Source of the DNA: Raphanus sativus
Taxonomy: Eukaryota > Streptophyta > Magnoliopsida > Brassicales > Brassicaceae
Reading direction: 5' to 3'
Assembly (NCBI RefSeq): GCF_000801105.2
Contig: NC_079514.1
Coordinates: 21,182,293-21,246,292 of the forward strand
DNA: 64,000 nucleotides
Shown here piece after piece: positions 20,501 through 31,793 of this stretch. The notes under the pieces were generated by a model. That model did not search any database. It was not told the origin of the DNA and saw nothing but the letters and a program-made list of their open reading frames with translations. The position numbers and the translations under genes are program-made. Numbering within the stretch: position 1 is the first letter of the stretch; every line of letters starts with the position of its first letter.

Positions 20501-21846
20501 TGATAGTGCTCAAATTACCCAGTAGAGCTAACTCTCTCAAATAAGAGGTACAGCTGTAGTACTTAGGGATCGAATCACGAGGAGCTAGGGAACCAATTGA
20601 ATCTAATCATTTAATCAATTCTAGGTGAAGTTGGTTTTAATGATGAAAATGTAAACAATTCCTAAAATGAGCAAGGTAGTTGCTCTAACTAACAATATGA
20701 TGGGTGTTTCAATGAAATGAAGAGTGCTAGACTTAGGGCTTTTATTCAGAAATGGAGATTATAATATCTATAATTGCCTAACAAGTTGCTTGCATGATAC
20801 TATAGAACTTTGTCGCTTAACTCTCAGTGATGTCTCACTGGTTAAATAATCTAGATCTATGGCCTCAACTGTCGTATGTTGACCCAGAAAAAGAGTTGAT
20901 CGATATCGTTTAGAGATATCGAGCGATACACCTTTCGCTCGGCGATCGATTCACCTGTCGGGATATCGATCGACGGCTTCTAGATATGCCTAGGCGCGAA
21001 CCGATAATGAACACTAGATCTCAAGGAGGGCGGTTAGCTCTTCTCCAAGGAGATACTAGTTCAAATAGATAATTCAAGATATCAGAGATCCTAGTGATCT
21101 ATGCTCTAGTTAGCTACTCTAGAACAAGCTTAGGGTGCAATCTATTTGATGAATATCACAACTTAGCAATTATAGTTTGGGGCTAATCCCACAAACCTAT
21201 TTAAACCCTAGATCTAACAAGTAGACTACTCAGACATACCTAAGCAATTCATAACAATAGATAGATGAAAGAATTGCATAGATAGATGAAAGTAGAATAA
21301 CAAATGGAGTTCTCAAATCTCTCCAATCTCTCAAAACATGTAACACTCTAGTCTCTCTCTCACACTCTCTGCTTTGTCTTTCAAGACTTGCTTTTCTTAG
21401 ACTCTTCAAAGCTTGCCGTCAAAAACACTTAGCAGGAATACTTAAGCATTTTGATTAGGTAAAAAACTCGTCAGGGGCAATCTCGTAATTTGGTGAAGTC
21501 TTGGTGAAGTAATCGGCTAAACCATTTCGTCCTCGATATCGATCGACAGCACTAGATGTGTATCGATCGATTATAATCTTCTAGTACGCGGATCTTCTCA
21601 GCTACATCGATCAACAACTCTGGATGAGTATCGATCGATTCTTATCTCAATGTTGACTTCCGACTTGGTTTGAATGGTCAACTCGGGTGTATTATCTCTT
21701 GTACTCCTAAATGCTCCAAAAACATCACTTTATCACGAAACGCTCCTGAACCTGAAAATATACCTAACAGGCTAGAAAACTCATTAGTTATATAATAAAA
21801 TACTAGTACACCATGGTAGAAAACGGGTGAAATCCATTGTATATCA
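20501..21846 (-). mobile_element. Athila-type 5' LTR (1346 bp)
   Basis: It begins TGATAGTGCTC and ends GTATATCA. The adjoining 'ccccagcaacggcgcca' gives the Athila-type primer-binding site on the minus strand, complementary to a tRNA 3' end (tRNA-Asp has been proposed for Athila). ATCGATCGAT-type sites occur at about 20943, 20964, 21538, 21561 and 21631. The right flank is GCGGC, within Tat pol. The same LTR type starts at the window's right edge (63965). Confidence 0.8.
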
Positions 21847-23158
21847 GCGGCCCTAGCATCGAGTTCAGATCCAGGGCTTAGGAGAGTAATTCTTGTCGAA
21901 TTCATAGAACACCAGAGCATCGGACCACCGATTTTCATAAACTTGATCAATTCTCAGGCTGACGATATCGATGAGCTCTATATCCAGTCGAGAGAGAATG
22001 TGGAACCATCCGAATATGGGTGCAATAAACCATGGATAGAAACAATTTGAGCATACATCGCAGACGGAACGCTCCCTGAGGAATAATGGGCGGCCCAAAA
22101 AATCAAGACTCATGCCGTGCGGTATGTCCCAGTAGATAGAGAAATCTAGAAATGTAGATTTTACGGACCACTTATGACATGCTTAGAGGGATAAAACGCC
22201 CCAAAATCATGGGAGAAGTCCATTCCGGTTCATGCGGAAATCACTCCGGCGGAAGATCCTTCCCAATTAAAATTAAGCTCCACGGTCAGTATTTGCCGAC
22301 AATGGTTCAAGCTTGCGAAAGATTCACGCGGAAATGCAAGAAATGCCAGAGACATGCACCAACAATCCGCCAGCCTGCGGAGGTTCTCTCTTCCATTTCA
22401 TCCCATTTTACATTCATGCGATGGTCAATGGATATCGTTTGTCCCTTGGTAATTCAAAGCAAAAGCGATTTTTGCTAGTTTTAGCAGACTTTTTCTCAAA
22501 ATGGTAGAAGGAGAATCTTACGCGAGCATTAAAGATGCTCAAGTAGAAAGCTTTGTCTAGAGAAGTATCATCTGCAGGCATGGAGTCCCGTACGAGATCA
22601 TAACCGACAACGGGTCTCAATTTATTTCAACTAGATTTGAGGCATTTTGCGAAAAGTGGAAGATAAGATTAACCAAATCAACTCCCAGATACCCGCAAGG
22701 AAACGGCCAAGCCGAAACTATCAACAAAACTGTCCTAGATGGTCTCAAGAAACGTCTGGACGCTAAAAGGGTCAATGGGCGAAGGACTCGAAAGAGTCTT
22801 GTGGTCTCACCGAACTACCCCAAGACGAGCAACAGGGGAGACTCTCTTCGCCCTCGTTCATAGCACTTGATGCTACTAGATAATCTCAACCTCGTCAACG
22901 AGCGACGAGATCAAGCGTTCATACGAATTCAGAACTACCAGAAAGCTGCCGCAAAATACTACAACTCGAACGCTCGAAATCGCAGGTTCATCGAAGGCGA
23001 GCTAGTCTTACGCAAAGTTTTCCAATATACCGCTGAACTAAATGCGGGTATACTGGGAACAAACTGGGAAGAACCTTACAAATTCATAAAGGTCATCCGA
23101 CCAGGAGCACACGAAATTGCCAACATGCAGGGCTTCAAAATTCCAAGAACCTGTAATG
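21847..23158 (+). pseudogene. Tat pol relic: RNase H end and integrase
   Basis: This is the plus-strand counterpart of 16300-15000. It starts in the RNase H tail ('LVEFIEH', 'IGPPIF') at ~21890 and continues into integrase. The zinc-finger region is readable ('[14 protein letters not shown]', 'CKKCQRHAPTI'), as are 'MRWSMDIV', '[17 protein letters not shown]' and '[16 protein letters not shown]'. It contains many stops (e.g. near 22018, 22086 and 22505) and frameshifts (near 22440, 22560 and 22770). Athila LTRs bound it on both sides, so Athila copies inserted into an older Tat element. Confidence 0.8.
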
Positions 23159-23162
23159 CAAT

Positions 23163-23988
23163 TGATATACCATGGATTTTACCCACTTTTAGCCATAGTA
23201 TATAAGTGTTTTAAGATATGTTTACTACGATTTAGAGTCTATTTAGAATATTTACAGGTTCAGGAGTGATTTGGAGTAAAGTGGTGAGTATGGTGCCTCT
23301 TGGAGCCTTTTGAAGTGTAGAGCTACACAGACATGTAAGATGTTTAGATATGTATGGTGACCTTCCCATTGGGAGATTGATATGATCGTTTGACACAAGA
23401 TATATATTTGAGTTAGATTTCTAATGCCACCAGTTTGAGGTAAATCGAACGGTTAGAAATAAAGTTATGCCCATTTTACTGAAGAGTGGTCAGTCTGCCT
23501 CGCGAGAGGAAGCTGTCGAGGAGATGATGGAACATCGATCGATTGTGATGCCAGAATGCGGACCGAGTATATTTAATGACCGACTGAAGCCCAGAAGTTA
23601 CCACAAATTACCAAGATGCCCCTGCATGACCTAAAACCCTATTTATGTATTTTCTAAGCCATTGTTGACGGCTGCGCTCTTTATGCTTTCTATTATTCAT
23701 TGTTCTTAGTTTTAGGTTGGAGAGAAGAGAGGAACTCCTTCAGAGTCCTCTTGGAACTCAATTGGTTTTGGTTTTATTTATTATCTATGATCTTCATCTA
23801 TTATTTCTATGTTTTTCTGTAACAATTATTATGTCTGAATAGATTCACTTGTTAGGTTTAGGATTCAAATAGATTATGGGGGATTAGCCCAAAATATAGA
23901 ATTGCTAAGTTGTTATATATCAATCAATAGAATTTCTCTTAAAGCTTGTGTTCTATAGTCGCAAACTAGAACCTTGATTATAGGATAG
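23163..23988 (+). mobile_element. Athila LTR, 5' part only, split by the next element
   Basis: It starts TGATATACCATGG, the reverse complement of the end of the 37265-46530 LTRs. It also shares 'aagagtggtcagtctgcctc' with them. It stops at 23988 where the complete Athila begins. The remainder should lie beyond 35890 but is hidden by the N gap. Confidence 0.75.
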
Positions 23989-25096
23989 TGATATATGGTG
24001 TTTTTCACATCATTGTATATATGTTTTCATTTGTTTCAAGTCATTAATCCGTGTCAATCTAGTCTTTTATGATCTTTTACAGGTCTGGAGTTGGTAGAAG
24101 AGAGAAGAGAAGGTGCATGAAGAAAATATGTCTTTTTGGAGCATTCCTGTGGAGAACACTCAAGTAGAACAGTCCCGAGACTGTTCTCAAGCGGAACAAG
24201 CAGACGAAGTGATCCCGAGGTTGTTCCCGACAAATATGGAAACTCCTATTTCGGGAATTAAAGCCATGTTGCCTTAATCTCTTTTCTACTTACTGCCACC
24301 TCCATATAAAAACTCCATCTATCTTTTATTATTTTCTTACGCTAGTTTTTACAAGAGAACACTATGATTTACGATCTGCAACTTATAAGGGAGAAGAATC
24401 CATCCTCTCATAGAGAAGATCATCTGAACCCTATTGTTTTCTACTCTGTTCTTATGCAATTTTATTCAGGATTTATGTCTTTGATTCCTTGCATCATGAT
24501 CGAGTAGTCTCCTTGCTCGCCTAGGGTTTTTAGGGTGTTGAGACATGAGCTAAACATAGATAAGCGATTCCATAAATGTTCTTCATTCATATTGTTCTTA
24601 CTGCTTTCATTAATCTGATCACTTGATGTTAGATCCCTAGTTCATCACCTAGTTAACCGCTTAGGAGATAACTTGACATGTATTGAATGAGCTTAGTATC
24701 CCTAATCAGCGAAAGTAGATATTAGGGTAGTAAGTGAACTGATCGGACCTGTTCTCTAAGGCTTGCAATCGATTCTCATCCCAACGACAGTTAGGTGGTG
24801 AGATCGATCTGCAAAGCGATCACTGCCACGACAGTGGAGTGTTCCAGCTGAGTGATCCGAGTTCTAGAAAGCACTTCATTGCGCTTGAATAATTGTTTGG
24901 CTCCAATTCAACACCCAATGAAATACCCTAGGCTAGCTCCTTGTTAAATTGAATCAATCTCGTGTTTTTACTTGTTTACTACTGTCACTTTTAAAACCAA
25001 AATCATATCTTCTTCTTAGCTTGATTTTGGAAATCATAAAACTAGAGTGTAGACTGGTCTTCTTAGCAGTAGCAAGGATTCATTTTTAGTGTATCA
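23989..25096 (+). mobile_element. Athila 5' LTR (1108 bp)
   Basis: It runs from TGATATATGG to GTGTATCA. A TATAAAAA promoter box lies near 24305. The 3' LTR partner (34742-35886) is ~37 bp longer, mostly from an extra segment near 35813-35860. Confidence 0.9.
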
Positions 25097-25213
25097 AGTT
25101 TTGGCGCCGTTGCGATGGGGACCAGATTTTTTACCTCTATTTTTCGGTTTCATATCTAGTCTAAGATATCTAACTCGCTTTTATTTCTTTGTTTCAGCTG
25201 ATGATCCAGGTGC

Positions 25214-26303
25214 ATGACCAGTAGACGCACTCGGAGCAACGCACAAGGACCATTGCATCAGCTTACCAACGAAGAACTAGCGATTGGAACGACAGAACCG
25301 TCCACAGCCGAGATCTACGAACACCAACATGGGTGACCACCCGGATGATCTCACTGCTGCGTTTGCACTCATGCAACATCAGATGCAGCAGATGCAGCAA
25401 CCAATCCAAGCGCAGCAAGCTGCTGCCGAGCAAGCTGCTCTGAATGCTGCGAATCAGCAGAACCAACCGGAGGAGGTTGTTCCGATCGGCCAGAGAAATC
25501 TACTGTGTAATCTGCCTGCTAGGTGATCTGCCATCAACCCTCCACCGTGCACTAGGCAAGACTTTGAGATCAAGCCAGTCTTGATAAGTCTGGTGCAAAG
25601 GAATATCTTCAATGGACTTCCTGCTGAGATACCGATGGACCACATTGAGCACTTTGAAAAGATGTGTGGTTTCACTAAAGCGAATGGAGTACCACCCGAT
25701 TTCATCAAGTGTACTCTGTTCCCTTTCTCGCTTGATGGGAAGGCTGCTGGCTGGCTAGATTCCCTATCTACTTGATCGCTCACCACTTGGGAACAAGTCC
25801 GATCTGCTTTCTTGAGTCACTTCTACACGAAATCGAAGACAGCAGCTCTGAGACAGAAGATCGCGACCTTCAAGCAGCTAGCAGACGGGCCGTTCTGCGA
25901 TGCATGAGAACGATTCAATGTCTACCGCAGAGAGTGCCCACATCACGGTTTTGAGAAAGACTACCTGCTGGGAGTGTTCTACGATGGAGTGGGCTGGGAA
26001 TACAGGAACGCTTTGAACTCAGCCAGTAATGGAGATTTCATGACCCAGTCCACTCAAGGTGCCATCGAATTGATTGAGAACATAGCTTCAAGCTCAGCTG
26101 ATAATAACCGTGAGAATGATCGCACACAGAAGGTGAACAGCGTCGAGAACAACAAGATTGACGAGCTCTCTGCCAAGGTCGATCAGCTGATTAAGAGCAA
26201 TCAGAACCCGGTCTTCATCATGGAAGAATCCCCTCAGGATAAAGCAACCGAGGAAGCTACATCAGAGACACAGATCAGTCGGCTGAGGATCAGCATGAAG
26301 TGA
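25214..26303 (+). pseudogene. Athila gag, broken
   Basis: An ATG at 25214 begins a leader ('MTSRRTRSN') that stops early. The main gag frame continues through a Gln/Met-rich stretch ('HQMQQMQQPIQAQQAAAEQ', ~25375) and the capsid-like region ('FNGLPAEIPMDHIEHFEKMC', 'LDGKAAGWLDSL', 'RRECPHHGFEKDYLLGVFYD'). In-frame stops occur at about 25524, 25771 and 25905; the last looks like Trp TGG to TGA. A frameshift near 26295 leads into the next ORF. Structural nucleocapsid precursor is the family role; this copy is non-functional. Confidence 0.8.
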
Positions 26304-28375
26304 GCTATGTGAATGGGCAAGGATGGCAGTTCAAGAACTATCACCCGAACCCTAACGTGAGGAACAATCCCCACCTGTTCAACAACCCTAAACCAGACGG
26401 TAACCAAGATAATGCTCAAGGCAATCAGGGTCAGAACAGTGGATACCAAAGGCCGTATGGCAATCAGGGAAGAACCTTTGTCCTCAGCCCAGCTCAGAAT
26501 GCCCAGTTCCACAGCCAGAAACAGCCGGTTAATCAGCAGGCTGCACAACCGGCTCAGACTGCTCCGCATGATGATATGAAGAGCCTCGCAAATATGATGA
26601 GCCAACTGCTCCAAGGTCAGCAGATCCAGGGAAAAGCACTGAACCAGGTCACAAACGACATCAACACCAGGATGAATCATATGTTCAATGACCTGAGTGC
26701 CAAGTATGACAATGTCTCAAGCCATATGAGACAGATGGATAAGCAGATTGCTCAGACTGCTGAGTGTGAAGAGACAGCAAGGAACTCTCGTGGAAAAACA
26801 TATAAGAACCCCAAGGAGTGCAATGCAGTAAGTCTAAGGAGTGGAAAGCAACTGCCTGATCTGGACACCAGGAGATTCACATCGGCTGAGAAAGGGAAGG
26901 AGAAGGAGTTGGATCAACCGCCAGAAGCTATACCTACAAATGAGGAAGAGGCAGAACGACCTACTGAGACTGTTCCGACTGATGCAGAGCGACCCGCTGG
27001 GGTTGTTCCACCGACTGCAGCACCTTCACCTGCTCGTCAGTATGTACCAAAAGTACCCTACCCTGTTCCGGCTAAGGTTACACGCAAGGATAAGGAGGAG
27101 ATGAAGTGCAAGAAGATGCTGGAAGACCTAACTGTCAAACTCCCTCTGATGAGTGCGATCCAGATGATACCATCCATGCGCAGCTTTTTGAAGGGACTGA
27201 TCTCTGGGAAGATATCTGATGATAGCGAGTTCATGATTGTCTCTAAGGAGTGCAGTGCAGTGCTCCAGAACAAAAGGATCAAGAAGCTGGGTGATCCGGG
27301 AAAATATGTCCTCTCGGTCCAGATTGGGAGAACAGTCTTCTCATGCTCACTGGTCGACCTAGAATCAAGCATAAACCTCATGCCCAATTATATAGCTAAG
27401 CGCCTTGGATACACGGACTTCAAGCCTACCAGGATGTCTCTAGTGTTTGCTGATCGATCTGTGAAGTCTCCAGTCGGAATCCTTGAAGATCTTCAAGTTC
27501 TGGTTGGGAACACACTTGTCCCTGCCGATTTCGTTATTTTGGAACTCGAGGAGGAGTCAAAGGATCCCCTGCTCCTGGGCAGACCATTCCTATGCACTGT
27601 TGGAGCTATCATAGATGTCCGGCAAGGAAAGATTGATCTCCATCTTGGAGATATTGTGATGAAGTTTGAGATGAATCAGATGCTCAAGAAACCGATGTTG
27701 GATGGACAAACCTTCACTGTCCAAGAAGAGGGTGATCCGCTAGAGCCGCATGAGGGAATGATTGAGGAGATTCTCACTGATGATTCTCTTGAACTCGCCT
27801 TAGTCAGAGCTGAAGCCGAGCAGAGCTTAGAGAGTGTTGATGCTGATGCCTATGCCAAGATCCTGGATTCAGCCAGGAGTATTGAGAGGATGGTGGCGAA
27901 TCTAAGTCTGGGGGACAACCGCAAGTCCAGCAAAGCTGGAACAACCGCGCCTCAGAACCCGTCTGTTCCGGCAGCTCAGACCGATGACTCATGGAGCGAG
28001 CTGAAAGCTCCAAAGGTAGAGCTCAAATCCTTTCCCAAGGGACTCAGGTATGCATTTCTTGGACCCAATTCTACATACCCTGTCATTGTGAATGCTGACC
28101 TGAACAATGCCGAGACTGCTCTACTTTTGTGTGAACTGAGAAAATATCGTAAAGCATTAGGTTATTCTCTAGCTGACATACCTGGCATTTCACCTGATAT
28201 GTGCATGCATAGAATACACCTAGAAGATGAATCGATGACTTATGTGGAACATCAGAGGAGGTTAAACCTAAATCTAAAAGATGTTGTAAAGAAAGAGATA
28301 ATGAAACTTCTAGAGGCTGGTGTAATCTATGCGATCTCTGATAGTAAGTGGGTTAGTCATGTTCATGTAGTGTAA
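26300..28375 (+). CDS. Athila gag C-terminus, protease and start of RT
   Basis: A 691-codon ORF. The N-terminal third is Gln/Asn/Pro-rich gag tail and linker. The protease domain spans about residues 320-460 ('GKYVLSVQIGRTVFSC', 'DPLLLGRPFLCTVGAIIDV'). The expected catalytic DxG reads 'VDLESSINLMP', so the Gly is replaced by Glu and the protease is probably dead. The C-terminus is the RT N-terminal region ('DIPGISPDMCMHRIHLED', 'EIMKLLEAGVIYAISDSKWV'). It ends at a frameshift at ~28370. Confidence 0.85.
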   Translation: MSYVNGQGWQFKNYHPNPNVRNNPHLFNNPKPDGNQDNAQGNQGQNSGYQRPYGNQGRTFVLSPAQNAQFHSQKQPVNQQAAQPAQTAPHDDMKSLANMMSQLLQGQQIQGKALNQVTNDINTRMNHMFNDLSAKYDNVSSHMRQMDKQIAQTAECEETARNSRGKTYKNPKECNAVSLRSGKQLPDLDTRRFTSAEKGKEKELDQPPEAIPTNEEEAERPTETVPTDAERPAGVVPPTAAPSPARQYVPKVPYPVPAKVTRKDKEEMKCKKMLEDLTVKLPLMSAIQMIPSMRSFLKGLISGKISDDSEFMIVSKECSAVLQNKRIKKLGDPGKYVLSVQIGRTVFSCSLVDLESSINLMPNYIAKRLGYTDFKPTRMSLVFADRSVKSPVGILEDLQVLVGNTLVPADFVILELEEESKDPLLLGRPFLCTVGAIIDVRQGKIDLHLGDIVMKFEMNQMLKKPMLDGQTFTVQEEGDPLEPHEGMIEEILTDDSLELALVRAEAEQSLESVDADAYAKILDSARSIERMVANLSLGDNRKSSKAGTTAPQNPSVPAAQTDDSWSELKAPKVELKSFPKGLRYAFLGPNSTYPVIVNADLNNAETALLLCELRKYRKALGYSLADIPGISPDMCMHRIHLEDESMTYVEHQRRLNLNLKDVVKKEIMKLLEAGVIYAISDSKWVSHVHVV

Positions 28376-29030
28376 GAAAGGTGGGATCACTATGGTAACA
28401 AATGAAAAGAATGAATTGATCCCTACTAGAACATTTACTGGTCATCACATGTGCATTGATTTTCGTAAGTTGAATGCTGCGACTCGCAAGGATCACTTCC
28501 CACTTCCTTTTATTGGTCAGATGTTTGAGAGATTGGCTAACCACCCTTACTATTGCTTTTTAGATGGTTATTCAGGTTTCTTTCAGATTCCCATCCACCC
28601 ACACGATCAGGAGAAGACGACGTTCACATGCCCATATGGAACATATGCATACAGGAGGATGCCCTTCGGCTTGTGCAATGCTCCAGCAACCTTCCAACGC
28701 TGCATGATGTCAATTTTTACTGATCTAATCGAAGACATAATGGAGGTTTTCATGGACGATTTCAGCGTCTATCGAAGCTCCTTTCATGTCTGTTTGTCAA
28801 ACTTGTGCAGGGTGCTGAAGCGATGCGAGGAGAAACATCTGGTGCTGAACTGGGAGAAATGCCACTTCATGGTCAGAGATGGCAATGTTCTGGGACACAA
28901 GATATCAGAGAAAGGCATTGAGGTCGACAAGGCAAAGATCGAGGTCATGATGAGTCCGCAACCACCAACTTCAGTGAAGGGAATAAGGAATTTCTTGGGA
29001 CACGCTGGTTTCTATAGGAGGTTCATCTAG
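28376..29030 (+). pseudogene. Athila reverse transcriptase core
   Basis: RT continues in a new frame: 'MCIDFRKLNAATRKDHFPLP', 'YYCFLDGYSGFFQIPI', 'MPFGLCNAPATFQRCM', and the catalytic site 'VFMDDFSVY' (~28746-28772), intact in the F-M-D-D form. The thumb/connection region ('IRNFLGHAGFYRRFI') ends at a TAG at 29028-29030, likely a mutated Lys codon, because homology resumes directly afterwards. Confidence 0.85.
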
Positions 29031-29063
29031 GACTTCCCTAAGATCGCGAGACCACTCACTCGG

Positions 29064-30185
29064 TTGCTCTACAAAGAAGCTCAGTTCGCCTTTGACAGCG
29101 AATTCCTAGCCGCATTCCACACGATCAAGGGAGCTCTAGTCAGTGCACCAGTTGTCCAACCTCCAGACTGGGATCTTCCTTTTGAGATCATGACAGATGC
29201 GAGTGATTTTGCAGTAGGAGCAGTCCTTGGACAGCGTAAAAACAAGAAGCTGCACGTGATATACTATGCGAGCAGAACTTTGGATGAAGCTCAGTGTCGA
29301 TACGCAACCACAGAGAAGGAGCTCCTTGCCATCGTGTTCGCTTTTGAGAAGTTCATATCCTACCTAGTTGGATCAAAGGTGATCGTGCACACAGACCACG
29401 CGGCTCTTAAGTACCTACTCACTAAGAAGGATGCTAAACTGCGGTTCTTAAGGTGGATTCTCTTGCTCCAAGAATTTGATCTAGAGATAAGAGACAAGAA
29501 AGGAGTTGATAATGGAGTGGCAGATCATCTCTCCAGGATGAAAGTGTCAGATGAGACAGTTCTTGACGAGGAACAACCGATGGAATACGTCAATGCGATT
29601 GGTCTGTGCAACATGGAACAGTCGTCGCCTGTCAGCAAGGACTGTTCCCGCGTAGAGGAAGCATTCTCTACAGTGATCCAGAAGCAGTATCTGAATCTTC
29701 CTTGGTTTTCTGAGATTGCCAACTTCCTGGCAGCTGAGAAGGAACATTTGAGGTTCACTGGAAATGAGAAGAGGAAATTTCTAAGGGAAGCAAGGCACAA
29801 CTTCTGGGATGAACCGTATCTGTATCGGCAAGGCAAGGATGGGATTTTCAGAAGGTGTGTTCCAGAAGCTGATATTCCAGGGATCCTTCATCACTGTCAT
29901 GGTTCCTCTTATGCTGGTCACTTTGCTACCTTCAAGACAGTTTCCAAGATCCTCCAAGCCAGTTTCTGGTGGCCCACTATGTTCAGGTATGCCCATGCTT
30001 TCATATCACGATACAAATCATGCCAACGGATGGGGAGTATAAGCAAGAGAAACGAGATACCTCAGAATTACATCTTGGAAATTGAAGTGTTCGACTGCTG
30101 GGGGATCGATTTCATGGGACCATTCCCAGTCTCTCACAAGAACGAGTACACTTGGTTGCTGTGGACTATGTCTCCAAGTGGGTAG
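29064..30185 (+). pseudogene. Athila RNase H and integrase N-terminus
   Basis: RNase H shows '[15 protein letters not shown]', '[16 protein letters not shown]' and '[12 protein letters not shown]'. The integrase zinc finger keeps the first two ligands ('[16 protein letters not shown]') but the CxxC pair reads 'RYKSCQR', losing one Cys. The core starts with '[13 protein letters not shown]' (first catalytic Asp). A single-base deletion near 30150 shifts the frame. Confidence 0.85.
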
Positions 30186-30993
30186 AAGCGATTGCTAGTC
30201 CAACCAATGATGCGCGAGTTGTAACCAAGATGTTCACCTCCATCATCTTTCCAAGATTTAGAGTGCCTAGAGTGGTTATAAGTGATGGTGGAACTCACTT
30301 CATCAATAAGTTGTTCCAAGGATTGCTGAGCAAGAATGGCGTGAAACACAAGGTTGCAACCGCCTATCATCCCCAAACAAGTGGTCAAGTGGAAGTTTCC
30401 AACAGAGAAATCAAGAACATCCTGCAAAAAACTGTCAACACCACCCGTAAGTACTGGTCCCTCAAGCTTGACGATGCTCTCTGGGCGTACAGAACTGCCT
30501 ACAAGACCCCATTAGGGACCACTTCCTATCATCTGGTCTATGGCAAGGCGTGCCACCTACCTGTTGAGCTAGAGTACAAGGCGGCTTGGGCTGTCAAATT
30601 ACTCAACTTCGACATCAAACCCGCCAAGGAGAGGCGAACCATTCAGATCCATGAGTTATAAGAGATCAGGCATCTGGCCTATGAGAGCTCTAAGATCTAC
30701 AAGGAAAAGACCAAGGCATTCCATGACAAAAAGATCATCAGCAGAAGCTTTGCTCCGAATGATGATGTCTTACTCTTCAATTCCAAGTGGTTAAGCTGTT
30801 CCCTGGAAAGCTTAAATCCAGATGGTCTGGACCTTTCACCATCAAGGAGGTTCGCCCCTATGGAGCTGTTGTGTTGCTGGACACAAGAGGTGGAGAATTT
30901 GTTGTCAATGGTCAGCGTCTCAAGCCATATCTTGCTGACACAACAATCGCTGAAGGTGTAGAGATACCCTTAAGCGACCCCCCTCAAGCCTAA
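30152..30993 (+). pseudogene. Athila integrase core and C-terminal domain
   Basis: This continues the integrase with '[16 protein letters not shown]', the second catalytic Asp in '[13 protein letters not shown]' and the Glu in '[19 protein letters not shown]'. A TAA at 30659-30661 interrupts the frame, and a further shift occurs near 30785. The C-terminal domain is legible to 30993 ('LKSRWSGPFTIKEVRPYGA', 'VNGQRLKPYL'). All three catalytic acidic residues survive, but the reading frame does not. Confidence 0.85.
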
Positions 30994-31259
30994 TCAGCTC
31001 ATTGAAGTCAAGATAGTGACAGAAAACAAGCGCTTGGTGGAAGGCAACCCACTGGTGAGTGTAAATATTGCTTGTTTTTTGTTTTCTTTAATTTTAGGAA
31101 CTAACTTGCAGGTTGAAAAATCAAGAAAAATCGAGACTTTCTCAGGAGAACACTCCAGTGGTTGTTCCGCCGATTGTTCCCAGGTAAGTACTCGACCCAA
31201 AAAAAAAAAATTTATATATATATATACAAAGAATAAAAAAAAGGGAAGGGGAAGCGGTT

Positions 31260-31793
31260 TGGTTGGCCTATTTAAGGCCCACTCACTCCACTCTCCCACT
31301 TCATCTCTCTCGCCGCAAAACCACCCCCCCTTTAGAACCCTAAATCGCGAACCCCCCATCTCCCTATCTCCCCATCAATTTTTGGTTCTAACTGCTTGGG
31401 TTCTCTAGAGATTGGTTTGTTTTGTAGGAATCACCTCTCTAATTAAGGTAATCACTCAAGATTTCTTCCCCCTTTGCGCATGCAAATCGCGAATTGGGAG
31501 TGATTTCTCGGATCCTCTTTTTCCTTTATGCTTTGCGATTTGATCCTAGATTGTAGCTCTTTATTTCATACTTGCTACTAGGATTGAATTGGTAATTGAT
31601 TTCGAATGGGATAAGAACCGATTTGTTGATTGTGATTCTTGATGCTTGCGATTTGTGTTGTCAAGATTGGAGGCTTGTGTAGGTTGTTTAGAAATCGATG
31701 GACTTGAGTGAATTTGAAAGATTGGTTTGCTCCATCGTTTCTAGAACAACCGATGAACTGTGATGATTCTGGGATATTGCTTTTGTTTTGCAG
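31260..31793 (+). promoter_or_regulatory. Candidate internal promoter and leader intron of env-position ORF
   Basis: 'ggcctatttaaggccc' (31265-31280) is a TATA-like box. It is followed by a C/T-rich initiation-like region (31281-31320) and sequence resembling a plant 5' UTR. A donor 'aattaag/gtaatc' lies at 31447/31448, and the acceptor 'ttttgttttgcag' ends at 31793, exactly one base before the ATG at 31794. The inferred leader intron is ~346 bp. Either a separate promoter or a spliced subgenomic RNA could use this acceptor. Confidence 0.45.
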
